Shown here in pieces: positions 9,465 through 18,207 of a stretch of 64,000 nt of DNA (position 1 is the first letter of the stretch; each line of letters starts with the position of its first letter). The notes below the pieces were generated by a model, which was given only the letters and a program-made list of their open reading frames with translations, was not told the origin of the DNA and did no database searches. A program made the position numbers and the translations under genes. Source of the DNA: Rahnella ecdela (GTDB taxonomy: Bacteria > Pseudomonadota > Gammaproteobacteria > Enterobacterales > Enterobacteriaceae). Where the stretch lies: assembly GCF_019049625.1 (NCBI RefSeq), contig NZ_JAFMOY010000118.1:1-64000 (forward strand), in the 5' to 3' direction.

Positions 9465-10604
9465 TTACTCCTCCATTTGTCCCAGTTTGATTTGCGCCAG
9501 CAATGCCAGATGGTCGTATACCACCCATTCATCGATGATTTTGCCTTTCACAATGTGGTAATGAGACATCCCCATCACAAACAGACGTTCGCCGGTCGGT
9601 TTGCCGAGCTCGCCATAACCGAGGTGATGCCCTTCCATAATCCAGCGCACCGCCACTTTGGTGCCGCCTTCGTCACAGGGATTGGAACAGATGTGCTGCG
9701 GCATCCATGCGCCGTCCGGGATCATGCCAATCAGTGCCAGCGTCTGGTGAATAACCGCTGCCTGACCGTATAACTCTTTCAGCATCGGACCGTGCCACTG
9801 CACGTTTGGCGCATAGACATCTTTGATTTTGCCCAGCATGCGGCGGTTATAGATTTCGTGCAGCCAGCGCAGACACTGTTCTTCGGTATCGGTATGCGCA
9901 ATCGAAACATCGCATTCCATTTCAGGCGGATACTGCCCGACCATGCGGCGGTTCTCGCCGATATCGGTCACGCGGAAACCTTTATCGAACTGCTCTTTCG
10001 CCATATCGTAAGCAATGACATCGGTGTCCAGGCCGAGCTGCTTCATCACCGACATGTTGTCGCTGACCACCCACTCACGATAAATTTTATTCTCGTGGAT
10101 CATGCAGTCAGCGACGGTACGGGTAACAAACGTACGCTGGGTCGGTTTGCCGAGATGGCTGTGTTGCGTGTGACGGCCGGTGCCGGTCACCAGATGCGAG
10201 GTATAGAAACCATCGACGTCGTTACCATTCCAGATAACCTGCGTGGCCATGCCGCGACGCTCCGGGAACGCCACCAGACGCTGGAGGGTGTCATGAACCA
10301 CCTGCTCGCGGTTATACATCGTGCCGAGCGCATTATATAAAACACAGTTGTGGGTGTAGTGGGTGTAAATTAATCCGACATCCCGCTCATCCCATATTTT
10401 ATGAGTACATCGCACGATGTAATCGACAATATCGGTATAACAGTCATCAAAACCTCTTAATGATTGTACGCGCGGGCGTTTCTCCGGGACTAAATCAACA
10501 AAGTCACGACGTTCAACCTGTAATACAGATTCTTCGCGTGCGGATTTGGTATTCGTTTTCTCAGCAACTACCGGTGTTTTATTTGTGGCTTCAGTTGAAG
10601 ACAT
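9465..10604 (-). CDS. Tandem SnoaL/NTF2-like domain protein
   Basis: 379 residues built from two NTF2-fold repeats: one about residues 50-190 (IVRCTHKIWDERDVGLIYTHY to KIYREWVVSDN) and one about 235-375 (LHEIYNRRMLGKIKDVYAPNVQWHG to KIIDEWVVYDHLALL). Each ends in the ..EWVV.D motif usual for SnoaL-like cyclase/isomerase domains. Start ATG 10604 follows AGGAGG; the ATG 45 bases earlier lacks a site. SnoaL-like enzymes do aldol-type ring closure, dehydration or isomerisation without cofactors, so a lyase or isomerase step in the pathway is plausible. The N-terminal 45 residues are polar and look disordered. It shares the double layout with the protein at 10801-11772. Confidence 0.7.
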   Translation of the reverse strand: MSSTEATNKTPVVAEKTNTKSAREESVLQVERRDFVDLVPEKRPRVQSLRGFDDCYTDIVDYIVRCTHKIWDERDVGLIYTHYTHNCVLYNALGTMYNREQVVHDTLQRLVAFPERRGMATQVIWNGNDVDGFYTSHLVTGTGRHTQHSHLGKPTQRTFVTRTVADCMIHENKIYREWVVSDNMSVMKQLGLDTDVIAYDMAKEQFDKGFRVTDIGENRRMVGQYPPEMECDVSIAHTDTEEQCLRWLHEIYNRRMLGKIKDVYAPNVQWHGPMLKELYGQAAVIHQTLALIGMIPDGAWMPQHICSNPCDEGGTKVAVRWIMEGHHLGYGELGKPTGERLFVMGMSHYHIVKGKIIDEWVVYDHLALLAQIKLGQMEE

Positions 10605-10764
10605 ATAACCTCCTGCGTTGTTTTGATGCGCCGCGCTAATACCCGGCACTGTTATTTAGGGATGAAGAACTCCCTCACCAGAAAATGGCGATAATGCATT
10701 GGATTAATTCAGACAACAGTTACCCCCCGATAAATTAATATCGATTTATCAGAAGAGGACTTTC

Positions 10765-10782
10765 AGGGGGGAGATCCCCCCT
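10765..10782. repeat. GC-rich hairpin between the two NTF2-like genes
   Basis: AGGGGGG (10765-10771) pairs with CCCCCCT (10776-10782) around AGAT. On the coding (minus) strand no T-run follows, so it is more likely an mRNA stability or processing element within the operon than a full terminator. Confidence 0.6.
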
Positions 10783-10800
10783 TTATTAAGTAAAGCGCTA

Positions 10801-11772
10801 TTAATTAAAAATCTGTGACCAGATGGCTAATTCATCTACCCCAAGATATTCGCGGATAATCAGACCGTCGCGCAATTCCAGCTGGCTGATACCGGTGATC
10901 GACACCGGACGGCGCGTCGGTGCGCCAAATTTTCCGTAGCCATCGTGCCAGGTGAGCATTGACCAGCGCAGCGACAGGCGGATCGGTTCATTCGCATCAC
11001 GGCGCACAATCAGATGATGCAGCTGAGTTTCACAATCGGCAAATGACGCGCGGTAACCGGATAAATAGCCGCCGATATCCTGCTCACCGGTGCGCAACAC
11101 ATGCCCCGGCCCGTGCAACGTGGCAGCAGGATGATATAAACCCGGCACCACGCCACTGTTACCGCCCGCCCACATCGACAGATAGCGTTCCACCAGCCCG
11201 GCCAGCGGGCCGTCAACGTCATCCCCTTCCGGACCTCCCGCCCAGCGGGCATCCATTTCTTCCGGCGACACGTTTTCCAGCCCGGCCTCGCGGCGCACCA
11301 GTGCCAGTTGTTGGGCAAAATCCCGCACATCCAGACCAATCTGCGAAACGATGGCCGCGCGATCCTGCAATAACCACTCCTGACGTACCGCGCCCTCAGC
11401 GCAAACGCGGTCGGCCCAGGTACGCACCCAGACAGACTTACCGCTCGGATGCCCGAAAAAGCCTTCGCCCTGATGCTGGATACAGGCCAGCGTGCGTTGC
11501 GCGGCGTAATATTCATCGTGCGGTGTGTGAGAACACAAAATATCTTCGGTCAGCACCGTGCGCTGCGGAAAGCTGTGCATCGCCTCCAGCGTCAGACGCA
11601 TAAACTGCGAGAGGTCGTTCAGCTGCTTTTCGGGAGTATGGAATACCACCGGATTGGCATAAAAATCAGCCAGCTGGCCAATGTCCTTTTGCTCCCAGAC
11701 GACATGGGTCAGCGTGAGGATAAATTGCTGTATCGAATCAAACTGTGGGCTAAACCCCGGCAACCTGCTCAT
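10801..11772 (-). CDS. Second tandem SnoaL/NTF2-like protein
   Basis: 323 residues with two NTF2-like repeats, about 10-150 (QFILTLTHVVWEQKDIGQLADFYANPVVFHTPE to VRQEWLLQDRAAIV) and 185-320 (LVERYLSMWAGGNSGVVPGLYHPAATLHGPG to IIREYLGVDELAIW). Layout and spacing match the neighbouring protein at 9465-10604, so the two are probably paralogues that work as a pair, either as hetero-oligomer or on successive steps. It overlaps the end of the LacI gene by four bases (ATGA), showing translational coupling with the regulator. Chemistry is inferred from family only. Confidence 0.7.
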   Translation of the reverse strand: MSRLPGFSPQFDSIQQFILTLTHVVWEQKDIGQLADFYANPVVFHTPEKQLNDLSQFMRLTLEAMHSFPQRTVLTEDILCSHTPHDEYYAAQRTLACIQHQGEGFFGHPSGKSVWVRTWADRVCAEGAVRQEWLLQDRAAIVSQIGLDVRDFAQQLALVRREAGLENVSPEEMDARWAGGPEGDDVDGPLAGLVERYLSMWAGGNSGVVPGLYHPAATLHGPGHVLRTGEQDIGGYLSGYRASFADCETQLHHLIVRRDANEPIRLSLRWSMLTWHDGYGKFGAPTRRPVSITGISQLELRDGLIIREYLGVDELAIWSQIFN

Positions 11773-12839
11773 TCAACCTCCTGCGGCTGGAATAATGACA
11801 ATCCCTCTTTCTCGACCACGCCGAAATGCGGACGCCGCGCGGAATGGCGGACGATCAGCGCACCGGCGACCACCACCTGCTCCGGCTCAATATTTTCGCT
11901 TTCAATCTGTTTCATCAGCAGCGCGACCGTCGCATTCACCATCGCCGTCACCGGTTGTGATGCCGAGGTCAGCGCGTATGAAGGCCAGCCAGACGCACCG
12001 GTGTCGTCATAGCCAATCACCGACACATCCTCAGGAATGCGCAGACCAAACTCGTAGCGGGCGACATCCATCACCGTCAGCGCCATGTGGTCGTTGGCGG
12101 CAAAAATCGCATCGGGCGGAGCAGAAGAAGAAAAGAGTTCCTGAGCCGCACGCGCGGTTTTCTGTGCATCATAATCGCCCTGCACCACCCGGATATCCTG
12201 AACACCTTTTGCCTCAAGTGTGCTGACAAAACCCTGCTGGCGCGCCAGATTCACCGAGGAATCAGCAACCCCGGCCACATACGCAAAGCGTTTATGCTCA
12301 CCGGCCAGCAGGAATTCTGCAATCTGGCGCGAAGCGGCGACGTTATCGGTATTGACGCTCGACGCGATGCCCGTCTCTTCGCTGCGGTTAAACAGCACCA
12401 CGGGGATCCCTGCGGCTAGACACTCTTCGGAAAGTTCGAGCGACAACGACACGGAAGCCAGCACGATGCCATCAACGCGGTACTGCATAATCTGGTCGAA
12501 AATCCGGTCCACATTGCCGTCACGATCGCCGACAAACAGCAGCAGATGATAATTCAGCTCGTCGAGCTGTTGCGCCAGCGCTTCCAGCACCTGTGGATAA
12601 AACTGGTTATCAAAATAGGACATCACCACGCCGACAATGCGTGAGCGGGCCGTGTTCAGTGAACGGGCGATGGCATTCGGCCGGTAGCCTATTTCACGTG
12701 CGGCTTTCAGCACCTTTTCACGCGTGGCCGGTGAAATACTGGCACCCGGCGTAAAGGTTCTCGATACCGCTGACTGTGATACTCCGGCGAGCTGCGCGAC
12801 ATGTTGTGATGTCACGGGCCCAAAAGTCTTACGTTTCAT
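11769..12839 (-). CDS. LacI family transcriptional regulator
   Basis: 356 residues. The N-terminal DNA-binding domain reads TSQHVAQLAGVSQSAVSRTFTPGASISPATREKVLKAAREIGYRPNAIARSL, with the hinge helix at RSLN. A periplasmic-binding-like effector domain follows (IVGVVMSYFDNQFYPQVLEALAQ). The regulator heads the left arm of the cluster and is divergent from the MFS transporter, with two CG-centred palindromes between them. Such regulators release DNA when a pathway sugar or sugar-like ligand binds, which suggests a polyol or sugar-acid type substrate for the cluster. Confidence 0.9.
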   Translation of the reverse strand: MKRKTFGPVTSQHVAQLAGVSQSAVSRTFTPGASISPATREKVLKAAREIGYRPNAIARSLNTARSRIVGVVMSYFDNQFYPQVLEALAQQLDELNYHLLLFVGDRDGNVDRIFDQIMQYRVDGIVLASVSLSLELSEECLAAGIPVVLFNRSEETGIASSVNTDNVAASRQIAEFLLAGEHKRFAYVAGVADSSVNLARQQGFVSTLEAKGVQDIRVVQGDYDAQKTARAAQELFSSSAPPDAIFAANDHMALTVMDVARYEFGLRIPEDVSVIGYDDTGASGWPSYALTSASQPVTAMVNATVALLMKQIESENIEPEQVVVAGALIVRHSARRPHFGVVEKEGLSLFQPQEVE

Positions 12840-12997
12840 TGCCGCTGTTCCTTATCAACATTCCCGTTATCGCCCTAATTTCTACAAACATCTTTTACAA
12901 ACAAGGCGTTGCATCAGTCTAACGTACCGCGCGGAGAACGCCAGTCTGGCGGTTTACCCCTTCGCAGGAATGTCTGTTTTTTATACTTACACCATCT

Positions 12998-13013
12998 TTG
13001 CATGCGTATGCAA
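12998..13013. promoter_or_regulatory. Candidate LacI-type operator A
   Basis: TTGCATGCGTATGCAA is a near-perfect 16-bp palindrome centred on CG, the format of LacI/GalR operators. It lies in the divergent gap between the LacI gene (start at 12839) and the MFS gene (start at 13220). Confidence 0.5.
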
Positions 13014-13087
13014 CAACCAAAAATATTTTTTTCACATTTACAATCTTAACCTTTACAAAATTGAAACCTTTTCGTAACTTCAGTTTT

Positions 13088-13101
13088 TGAATACGTATTC
13101 A
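13088..13101. promoter_or_regulatory. Candidate LacI-type operator B
   Basis: TGAATACGTATTCA is a perfect 14-bp palindrome centred on CG, about 119 bases upstream of the MFS start. Its half site differs from operator A outside the centre, so only one of the two may be the true regulator site. Confidence 0.55.
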
Positions 13102-13219
13102 TGCATTGCAAACACGCCGTCAATTTTTACCGGGGACAGGGAGCAGGAACCAAAGGAATGAACCGGTTAATGCCGTACTTGATTGGTCACAACCCATTAA
13201 TTTTAAGAGGTTTACCACC

Positions 13220-14470
13220 ATGTTTCGTGCACTCTTCAGTCGTTCAGAAGTGAGACTTTTTTTTACTATCAGTGTGTTGTTTTTTATCTGTATCCACAGC
13301 ATCGACGCGTTTCTGGCACCGATGCTGATCAGCGAAGGCATGCAGCCGGAGATTGTGGGGATCATCATGGGCGCCAGCGGTCTGGCGACGCTGTTCGTGC
13401 GTTTTCCCATTGGTATCCTGTCGGATGTGGTAAAAAGCCGGAAGATATTTATCCAGTTCAGCCTGCTGCTGCCGCTGGTCACCTGGCCGATTGCCTATCT
13501 GGAACCGAACGCCGTGACGCTGTATCTGGCGAAAGCCGCTGACGGCTTCACCGCCGCCACCTGGGTGCTGTACAACATTCTGTTCATCCGCTATTTCGAC
13601 CGCAAAGATGCCCCCGCTGCCGTGGCGCTGCTGGCGCTCGCCGGACCGCTGGGTGTGTTTCTCGGCAACTGTATCGGTGGTGCGCTGATCCACTTTATCG
13701 ACAAAAGTATTGGTTACTTTGTGTCGAGCGCGGCGGCGCTGCTGGCGCTGATCCTCACCACCCGTATCAAAGAATTCCACGATGCCGCACAGGCACCGAC
13801 GCTGAAAGCCTGTATGACCAGCGCAAGACGTCAGCTGGGTGACTCATCAGTGTGGTTAATCGGCCTGCTGGCGACCATCGTGATTTTGGTTCCTTTCGCC
13901 ACCCGCGATACCCTGACGCCGATATACGCACAACAGCTGGGGGCTAAAGCCGGGATCCTCACCCTGCTCAGCAACATCCATCTGGTTTTCTACGCACTGG
14001 CGATCGCGCTGTGCAGCTCGGTGTTTTATAAACGTCTCGGGCTGGTGAATACCGCGCTGGTGGGCATTGTCTTGCAGGTGATTTCCAGCATCGGCATCCC
14101 CTTCACCGCCAATCTTTATGTGATCTATTTCTTACAGGCAATTGCCGGATTCTCGTTTGGTATGGCATTCGCCGTGTTTATGTCGCTGAGTGTGGTTAAT
14201 ACGGTTGAGGATGAGCAATCCACGCGCATGGGGTTGTTTCAGACCATCTACTCCTGCGGAATGTTTGTCGGCCCGGTCTTAATGGGGCTGATGTTGCAGC
14301 ACATTAATTTATCTTCCGGCTATTACCTGATTGGTGCCCTGTCCGTGGTGGCCGCCCTGATGACACCGATGGCCGCACGCAGCGTGTATCAGCGGCAGGT
14401 AAAGAAACCGGCGGTGCAGAATGAACACGCCCATCTGACGCCAGTACAGGATTACGTGAAGAAAGCATAA
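13220..14470 (+). CDS. MFS transporter of the right arm
   Basis: 416 residues with 12 predicted hydrophobic segments and the MFS motif around GLATLFVRFPIGILSDVVKSRK. I chose ATG 13220, nine bases after AAGAGG, because the product then begins MFRALFSRSEVRLFF, a normal cytosolic lead-in to helix 1; the frame back to 13106 adds an unlikely hydrophilic stretch. As first gene of the right arm, divergent from the LacI gene, it is the obvious uptake system for the cluster's substrate. Inner membrane. The substrate is unknown. Confidence 0.85.
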   Translation: MFRALFSRSEVRLFFTISVLFFICIHSIDAFLAPMLISEGMQPEIVGIIMGASGLATLFVRFPIGILSDVVKSRKIFIQFSLLLPLVTWPIAYLEPNAVTLYLAKAADGFTAATWVLYNILFIRYFDRKDAPAAVALLALAGPLGVFLGNCIGGALIHFIDKSIGYFVSSAAALLALILTTRIKEFHDAAQAPTLKACMTSARRQLGDSSVWLIGLLATIVILVPFATRDTLTPIYAQQLGAKAGILTLLSNIHLVFYALAIALCSSVFYKRLGLVNTALVGIVLQVISSIGIPFTANLYVIYFLQAIAGFSFGMAFAVFMSLSVVNTVEDEQSTRMGLFQTIYSCGMFVGPVLMGLMLQHINLSSGYYLIGALSVVAALMTPMAARSVYQRQVKKPAVQNEHAHLTPVQDYVKKA

Positions 14471-14558
14471 ACACCCGGCGTTATTTAATTTTCTAATAAT
14501 TCAATTCACCTGTTTATTCTGGCGGTGTCGCCACGTCTGAAACAGGCAAGGAGATCTC

Positions 14559-15890
14559 ATGGCTCAGTATTTAAAAACAAGTAAATCATTATCTGAACGT
14601 CAGCAGGCAAACAAAGAAGTCAGTATTATTGTCGAAAATATTCTGGCGGATATTGAACAGCGCGGTGATCAGGCAGTGCGGGAATTATCCATTAAGTTTG
14701 ATAATTATGACCGTCAGGATTATCGCCTGTCTCAGCATGAAATTAATGCCTGTGTAAAAAAGTTAACGCGTCAGAATATTAAAGATATTGAGTTCGCCCA
14801 GGAGCAGGTATTTAATTTCGCCACTCAGCAACGCGCCTGTTTGTTAGATCTGGAAGTTGAAACCCGTCCGGGCGTTATTCTCGGGCACAAAAATATTCCG
14901 ATTAATGCCGTCGGATGTTATGTGCCGGGCGGAAAATATCCCCTGCTTGCCTCGGCGCATATGTCGATTATTACCGCTAACGTCGCGGGGTGTTCGCGCA
15001 TTATCAGCTGCGCCCCGCCGTTCAACGGACAGCCTGCGCCCGCCATCGTCGCCGCGCAGGCAATGGCAGGCGCAACGGAAATCTACGCATTAGGCGGTAT
15101 TCAGGCGATTGGCGCGATGGCGCTCGGGACACAAACCCTGCAACCCGTCGATATGCTGGTTGGGCCGGGTAACGCTTTCGTGGCCGAAGCCAAGCGCCAG
15201 CTGTTTGGCCGCGTGGGGATCGACCTGTTCGCCGGGCCAACCGAAACGCTGGTGATTGCCGATGAAACCGTGGACGCCGAAATGTGTGCCACCGATCTGC
15301 TCGGTCAGGCCGAACACGGCGTGACCACACCCGCCATTTTACTGACTAATTCCCTGAAACTCGCCCGCGAAACCCTGCGCGAAGTGGAACGCCTGCTGAC
15401 GCAACTACCAACGGCGGACATCGCACGTTTGTCATGGCGCGATTATGGCGAAGTGATTGTCTGCGACAGCTACGAAGAAATGCTTCAGGAAGCGGATCGC
15501 ATTGCCTCGGAACACGTTCAGGTGATGACGGACCGGGACGACTGGTTCCTTGCCAACATGACCAACTACGGCGCGCTGTTCCTTGGCCCGCGCACCAACG
15601 TCGCTTACGGCGACAAGGTGATCGGCACTAACCACACGCTGCCGACGCAGAAAGCCGCCCGTTATACCGGGGGACTGTGGGTCGGCAAATTCATGAAAAC
15701 CTGTACCTGGCAGAAAGTGGTAAATGATGAAGCCTCGGCAGAAATCGGCAGTTATTGCTCGCGCCTTTGCCAGTTAGAAGGATTTTCCGGCCATGCGGAA
15801 CAGGCCAATATTCGGGTACGCCGCTACGGTCATCAGGAAGTGCCTTACGCCGGTTCGGTGCCTGCGGAAGATCTCGGGAAAGCGTCGTGA
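14559..15890 (+). CDS. Histidinol dehydrogenase-like enzyme (copy 2)
   Basis: 443 residues. It carries the same family landmarks as the first copy: [37 protein letters not shown] for zinc ligands, SEHVQVMT for the catalytic Glu-His, [29 protein letters not shown] with the metal Asp, and the C-terminal His in [11 protein letters not shown] strong AAGGAGA site precedes ATG 14559. The N-terminal 100 codons are more AT-rich than the rest. Two such enzymes controlled from one divergent promoter suggest that two hydroxyl groups, or two stereoisomers, are oxidised. It is translationally linked to the SDR gene, whose ATG overlaps its TGA. Confidence 0.85.
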   Translation: MAQYLKTSKSLSERQQANKEVSIIVENILADIEQRGDQAVRELSIKFDNYDRQDYRLSQHEINACVKKLTRQNIKDIEFAQEQVFNFATQQRACLLDLEVETRPGVILGHKNIPINAVGCYVPGGKYPLLASAHMSIITANVAGCSRIISCAPPFNGQPAPAIVAAQAMAGATEIYALGGIQAIGAMALGTQTLQPVDMLVGPGNAFVAEAKRQLFGRVGIDLFAGPTETLVIADETVDAEMCATDLLGQAEHGVTTPAILLTNSLKLARETLREVERLLTQLPTADIARLSWRDYGEVIVCDSYEEMLQEADRIASEHVQVMTDRDDWFLANMTNYGALFLGPRTNVAYGDKVIGTNHTLPTQKAARYTGGLWVGKFMKTCTWQKVVNDEASAEIGSYCSRLCQLEGFSGHAEQANIRVRRYGHQEVPYAGSVPAEDLGKAS

Positions 15891-16657
15891 TGATGGCGCT
15901 TCCCCGTTCGCCGGATTTTCGCCTCGACAACCGCCGCGCGCTGGTGACAGGCGGTTCCCGTGGGATCGGTTTTGCGGCAGCCGTGGCACTTGCCCGCGCC
16001 GGGGCGCAGGTGTGGATAGTCGCCCGACAGGCGGCGCAACTGCGGGAAGCCACAGAACTGGCCGCCACCGAAGGACTGACGCTGCATACCGTGGCGCTGG
16101 ATATCACTGACACCGCGCTGGTTGCGGACATCCTGAGCGGACTTCCTGACTTCGACATTCTGGTCAACAGCGCCGGACTGGCGCGTCATCAGCCGTTTCT
16201 GGAGGTCAGTGAGGAAAACTACGATGCCGTGATGGCGCTTAACCTGAAGGCGACGTTTTTCCTCAGTCAGCAGGTCACCCGCCGGATGAAGCAGCGCCGC
16301 ATCGCCGGATCCGTCATTCATATCTCCTCGCAGATGGGACATGTCGGCGGCCCGGATCGCAGCGTGTATTGCGCGTCGAAATTCGCACTGGAAGGGTTAA
16401 CCAAAACGATGGCGCTGGAACTGGGCGAAGCAGGTATCCGCGTCAATACGCTCTGCCCCACCTTTATAGAGACCGAACTCTCGCGTGAAAATCTCGCCTC
16501 ACCCGCGTTCAGCCGTTATGTGCTGGACAACATCAAACTGAAACGTCTCGGCACGCTGGAAGATGTGATGGGACCGGTGGTGTTTCTGGCGTCATCGGCG
16601 TCGGCGCTGATCACCGGCGCGTCGCTGATGGTAGACGGAGGATGGACCGCCACATGA
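15890..16657 (+). CDS. Short-chain dehydrogenase/reductase
   Basis: 255 residues, a classical SDR. The NAD(P) loop is TGGSRGIG, the NAG-type motif appears as NSAGLA, and the catalytic Ser-Tyr-Lys triad is in ISSQ and YCASK. The start ATG 15890 overlaps the stop of the upstream dehydrogenase (TGATG), and the end overlaps the next start by ATGA, so genes 14559 to 17400 form one tightly coupled operon. It probably handles a keto/hydroxy interconversion in the same pathway. Cofactor preference is not decidable with confidence; Arg in the glycine loop hints at NADP. Confidence 0.9.
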   Translation: MMALPRSPDFRLDNRRALVTGGSRGIGFAAAVALARAGAQVWIVARQAAQLREATELAATEGLTLHTVALDITDTALVADILSGLPDFDILVNSAGLARHQPFLEVSEENYDAVMALNLKATFFLSQQVTRRMKQRRIAGSVIHISSQMGHVGGPDRSVYCASKFALEGLTKTMALELGEAGIRVNTLCPTFIETELSRENLASPAFSRYVLDNIKLKRLGTLEDVMGPVVFLASSASALITGASLMVDGGWTAT

Positions 16658-17400
16658 CCTCACTCATCAGCCCTTTTCCTTTGCTGGATAACCATCAGGT
16701 TCCGCTGGTGTTACTGGGCGGAACCTTATGTAACGCACGTCTCTGGCAACCGGTGATCGAACATCTCAATGTCAGCAGCGTGCAGACCATCACGGTCTGC
16801 GGTGCGGATTCGGCGAAGGCGCCTTCACAACAGCTTCTGGCCGCGTTGCCGCCGCGCTTTTATCTGGCGGGATTTTCTCTCGGCGCCATCGTGGCATTGG
16901 AAATGATGGCTCAGGCACCGGAACGTCTCGCCGGACTGGCGCTGTTATCCGTCAATCCGTTTTGCGATGCGCCCGCGAATGCTGCTGGCCGCCGGAATGC
17001 TGTTCAGGAAGCCGCACTTTCCGGTGTCGGTTCCTGGCTGAGTGCCACCCTCTGGCCGCGTTATGTCGCGCCCGACCGGCTGGAAGACTCGGCCTTACAT
17101 CACACCATTGTGCAGATGGCGCAGGAATGCGGCACGGAGACTTTCGCCCTTCAGACTGAAATTGCCATTACCCGCGCCGATCACCGCGAAGCACTTGCGG
17201 CGTTTACCGCGCCGGTGCTGGTGATAGGCGGCGCTCACGATGAGATTTGTACCGCCGAACATCATCAGGCGGTGGTTTCCGCCGCTCCCCGCGCCCGCCG
17301 GATAACCCTTGCCGACAGCGGGCATTTTCTGCCTTTAGAATCCCCGCAGGCGGTCGCCACTGCCCTGCGTAACTGGATACAGGAGTCTTACCATGCGTAA
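16654..17400 (+). CDS. Alpha/beta hydrolase
   Basis: 248 residues with the alpha/beta hydrolase fold. The oxyanion region is VLLGGTLCNARLW, the nucleophile Ser lies in AGFSLGAIVALEM, the acid is in VIGGAHDEIC, and the catalytic His is in ADSGHFLPLE. Starts with ATGA overlap to the SDR gene; the ATG 12 bases earlier is not needed. In this pathway it could open a lactone or cleave an ester or C-C bond (a lactonase step after sugar-like oxidation is an attractive guess). No signal peptide, so cytosolic. Confidence 0.85.
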   Translation: MTSLISPFPLLDNHQVPLVLLGGTLCNARLWQPVIEHLNVSSVQTITVCGADSAKAPSQQLLAALPPRFYLAGFSLGAIVALEMMAQAPERLAGLALLSVNPFCDAPANAAGRRNAVQEAALSGVGSWLSATLWPRYVAPDRLEDSALHHTIVQMAQECGTETFALQTEIAITRADHREALAAFTAPVLVIGGAHDEICTAEHHQAVVSAAPRARRITLADSGHFLPLESPQAVATALRNWIQESYHA

Positions 17401-18184
17401 AAATCCGCTTAAAGCGGCCTTCCGCCAGCAGCAGCCAATCATCAACGGCTGGCTGGCCATTCCCTCCGGCTATAGCGCGGAGATCGCCGGACATCAGGGC
17501 TACGATTGTGTCACCGTGGATTTACAACACGGCATGATCGACTTCGCCAGCGCGCTGTCGATGTTACAGGCTATTTCGTCCACACCCGCCACACCACTGG
17601 CGCGCGTAGGCAGCAACGAACCGGCGCAGATCATGCGGCTGCTGGATGCCGGTGCATGGGGGATTATCTGCCCGATGATTTCCACCCCTGAACAGGCGAA
17701 ACAGTTTGTCGCAGCCTGCCGTTATCCGCCGCTGGGTAACCGTTCTTTCGGTCCGGCGCGTGCGCTGCTGTATGGCGGTAAAGATTACCCGCAATACGCC
17801 AATGAAGAGATCCTGACGCTGGCGATGATCGAGACGCGTGAAGGGCTGGAGCATCTGGATGCCATTCTCGATACCGACGGGCTGGATGGCGTGTTTATCG
17901 GTCCGAACGACCTCTCGTTAACGCTCACCGGGCAGGCCAGCGCAGAATCCCAGCATCCTGAGATGCTTGAGGCTATCGAACATGTTCTGACCCGCTGTCA
18001 CGCACACCAAAAACTCGCCGGGATTTTCTGTACCTCCGGCGAGGCCGCCGCCAGCCGTCTGGCGCAGGGCTTCCATTTCGTGACCCCCGCCAACGACGTC
18101 ATGCAACTCGGTCGTGCTGCACGCGAAGCCATTGCGGCGGCGCAGGGTAAAACAGCGCCAGTTCGCGGCACATCCGGCTATTAA
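17393..18184 (+). CDS. HpcH/HpaI family aldolase
   Basis: 263 residues of the class II HpcH/HpaI aldolase family. Landmarks are GYDCVTVDLQHGMIDF, LARVGSNEPAQIMRLLDAGAWGIICPMI (substrate-binding Arg), MIETREGLEHL (metal-binding Glu) and GVFIGPNDLSLTL (metal-binding Asp). Family members cleave 4-hydroxy-2-oxo acids to pyruvate, or to glyoxylate-type products, plus an aldehyde. It overlaps the hydrolase gene by eight bases with a GGAG site inside it. It likely performs the terminal carbon-carbon cleavage of the cluster's pathway and feeds pyruvate to central metabolism. Confidence 0.9.
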   Translation: MRKNPLKAAFRQQQPIINGWLAIPSGYSAEIAGHQGYDCVTVDLQHGMIDFASALSMLQAISSTPATPLARVGSNEPAQIMRLLDAGAWGIICPMISTPEQAKQFVAACRYPPLGNRSFGPARALLYGGKDYPQYANEEILTLAMIETREGLEHLDAILDTDGLDGVFIGPNDLSLTLTGQASAESQHPEMLEAIEHVLTRCHAHQKLAGIFCTSGEAAASRLAQGFHFVTPANDVMQLGRAAREAIAAAQGKTAPVRGTSGY

Positions 18185-18207
18185 TAAGGGCATAAAGGAG
18201 AAACAAC

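Noticed and set aside
10959-11603. Plus-strand frame opposite the second NTF2-like gene
   Set aside because: Low-complexity Pro/Arg/His-rich product without start signals; the NTF2 gene is coupled to the LacI gene by overlap.
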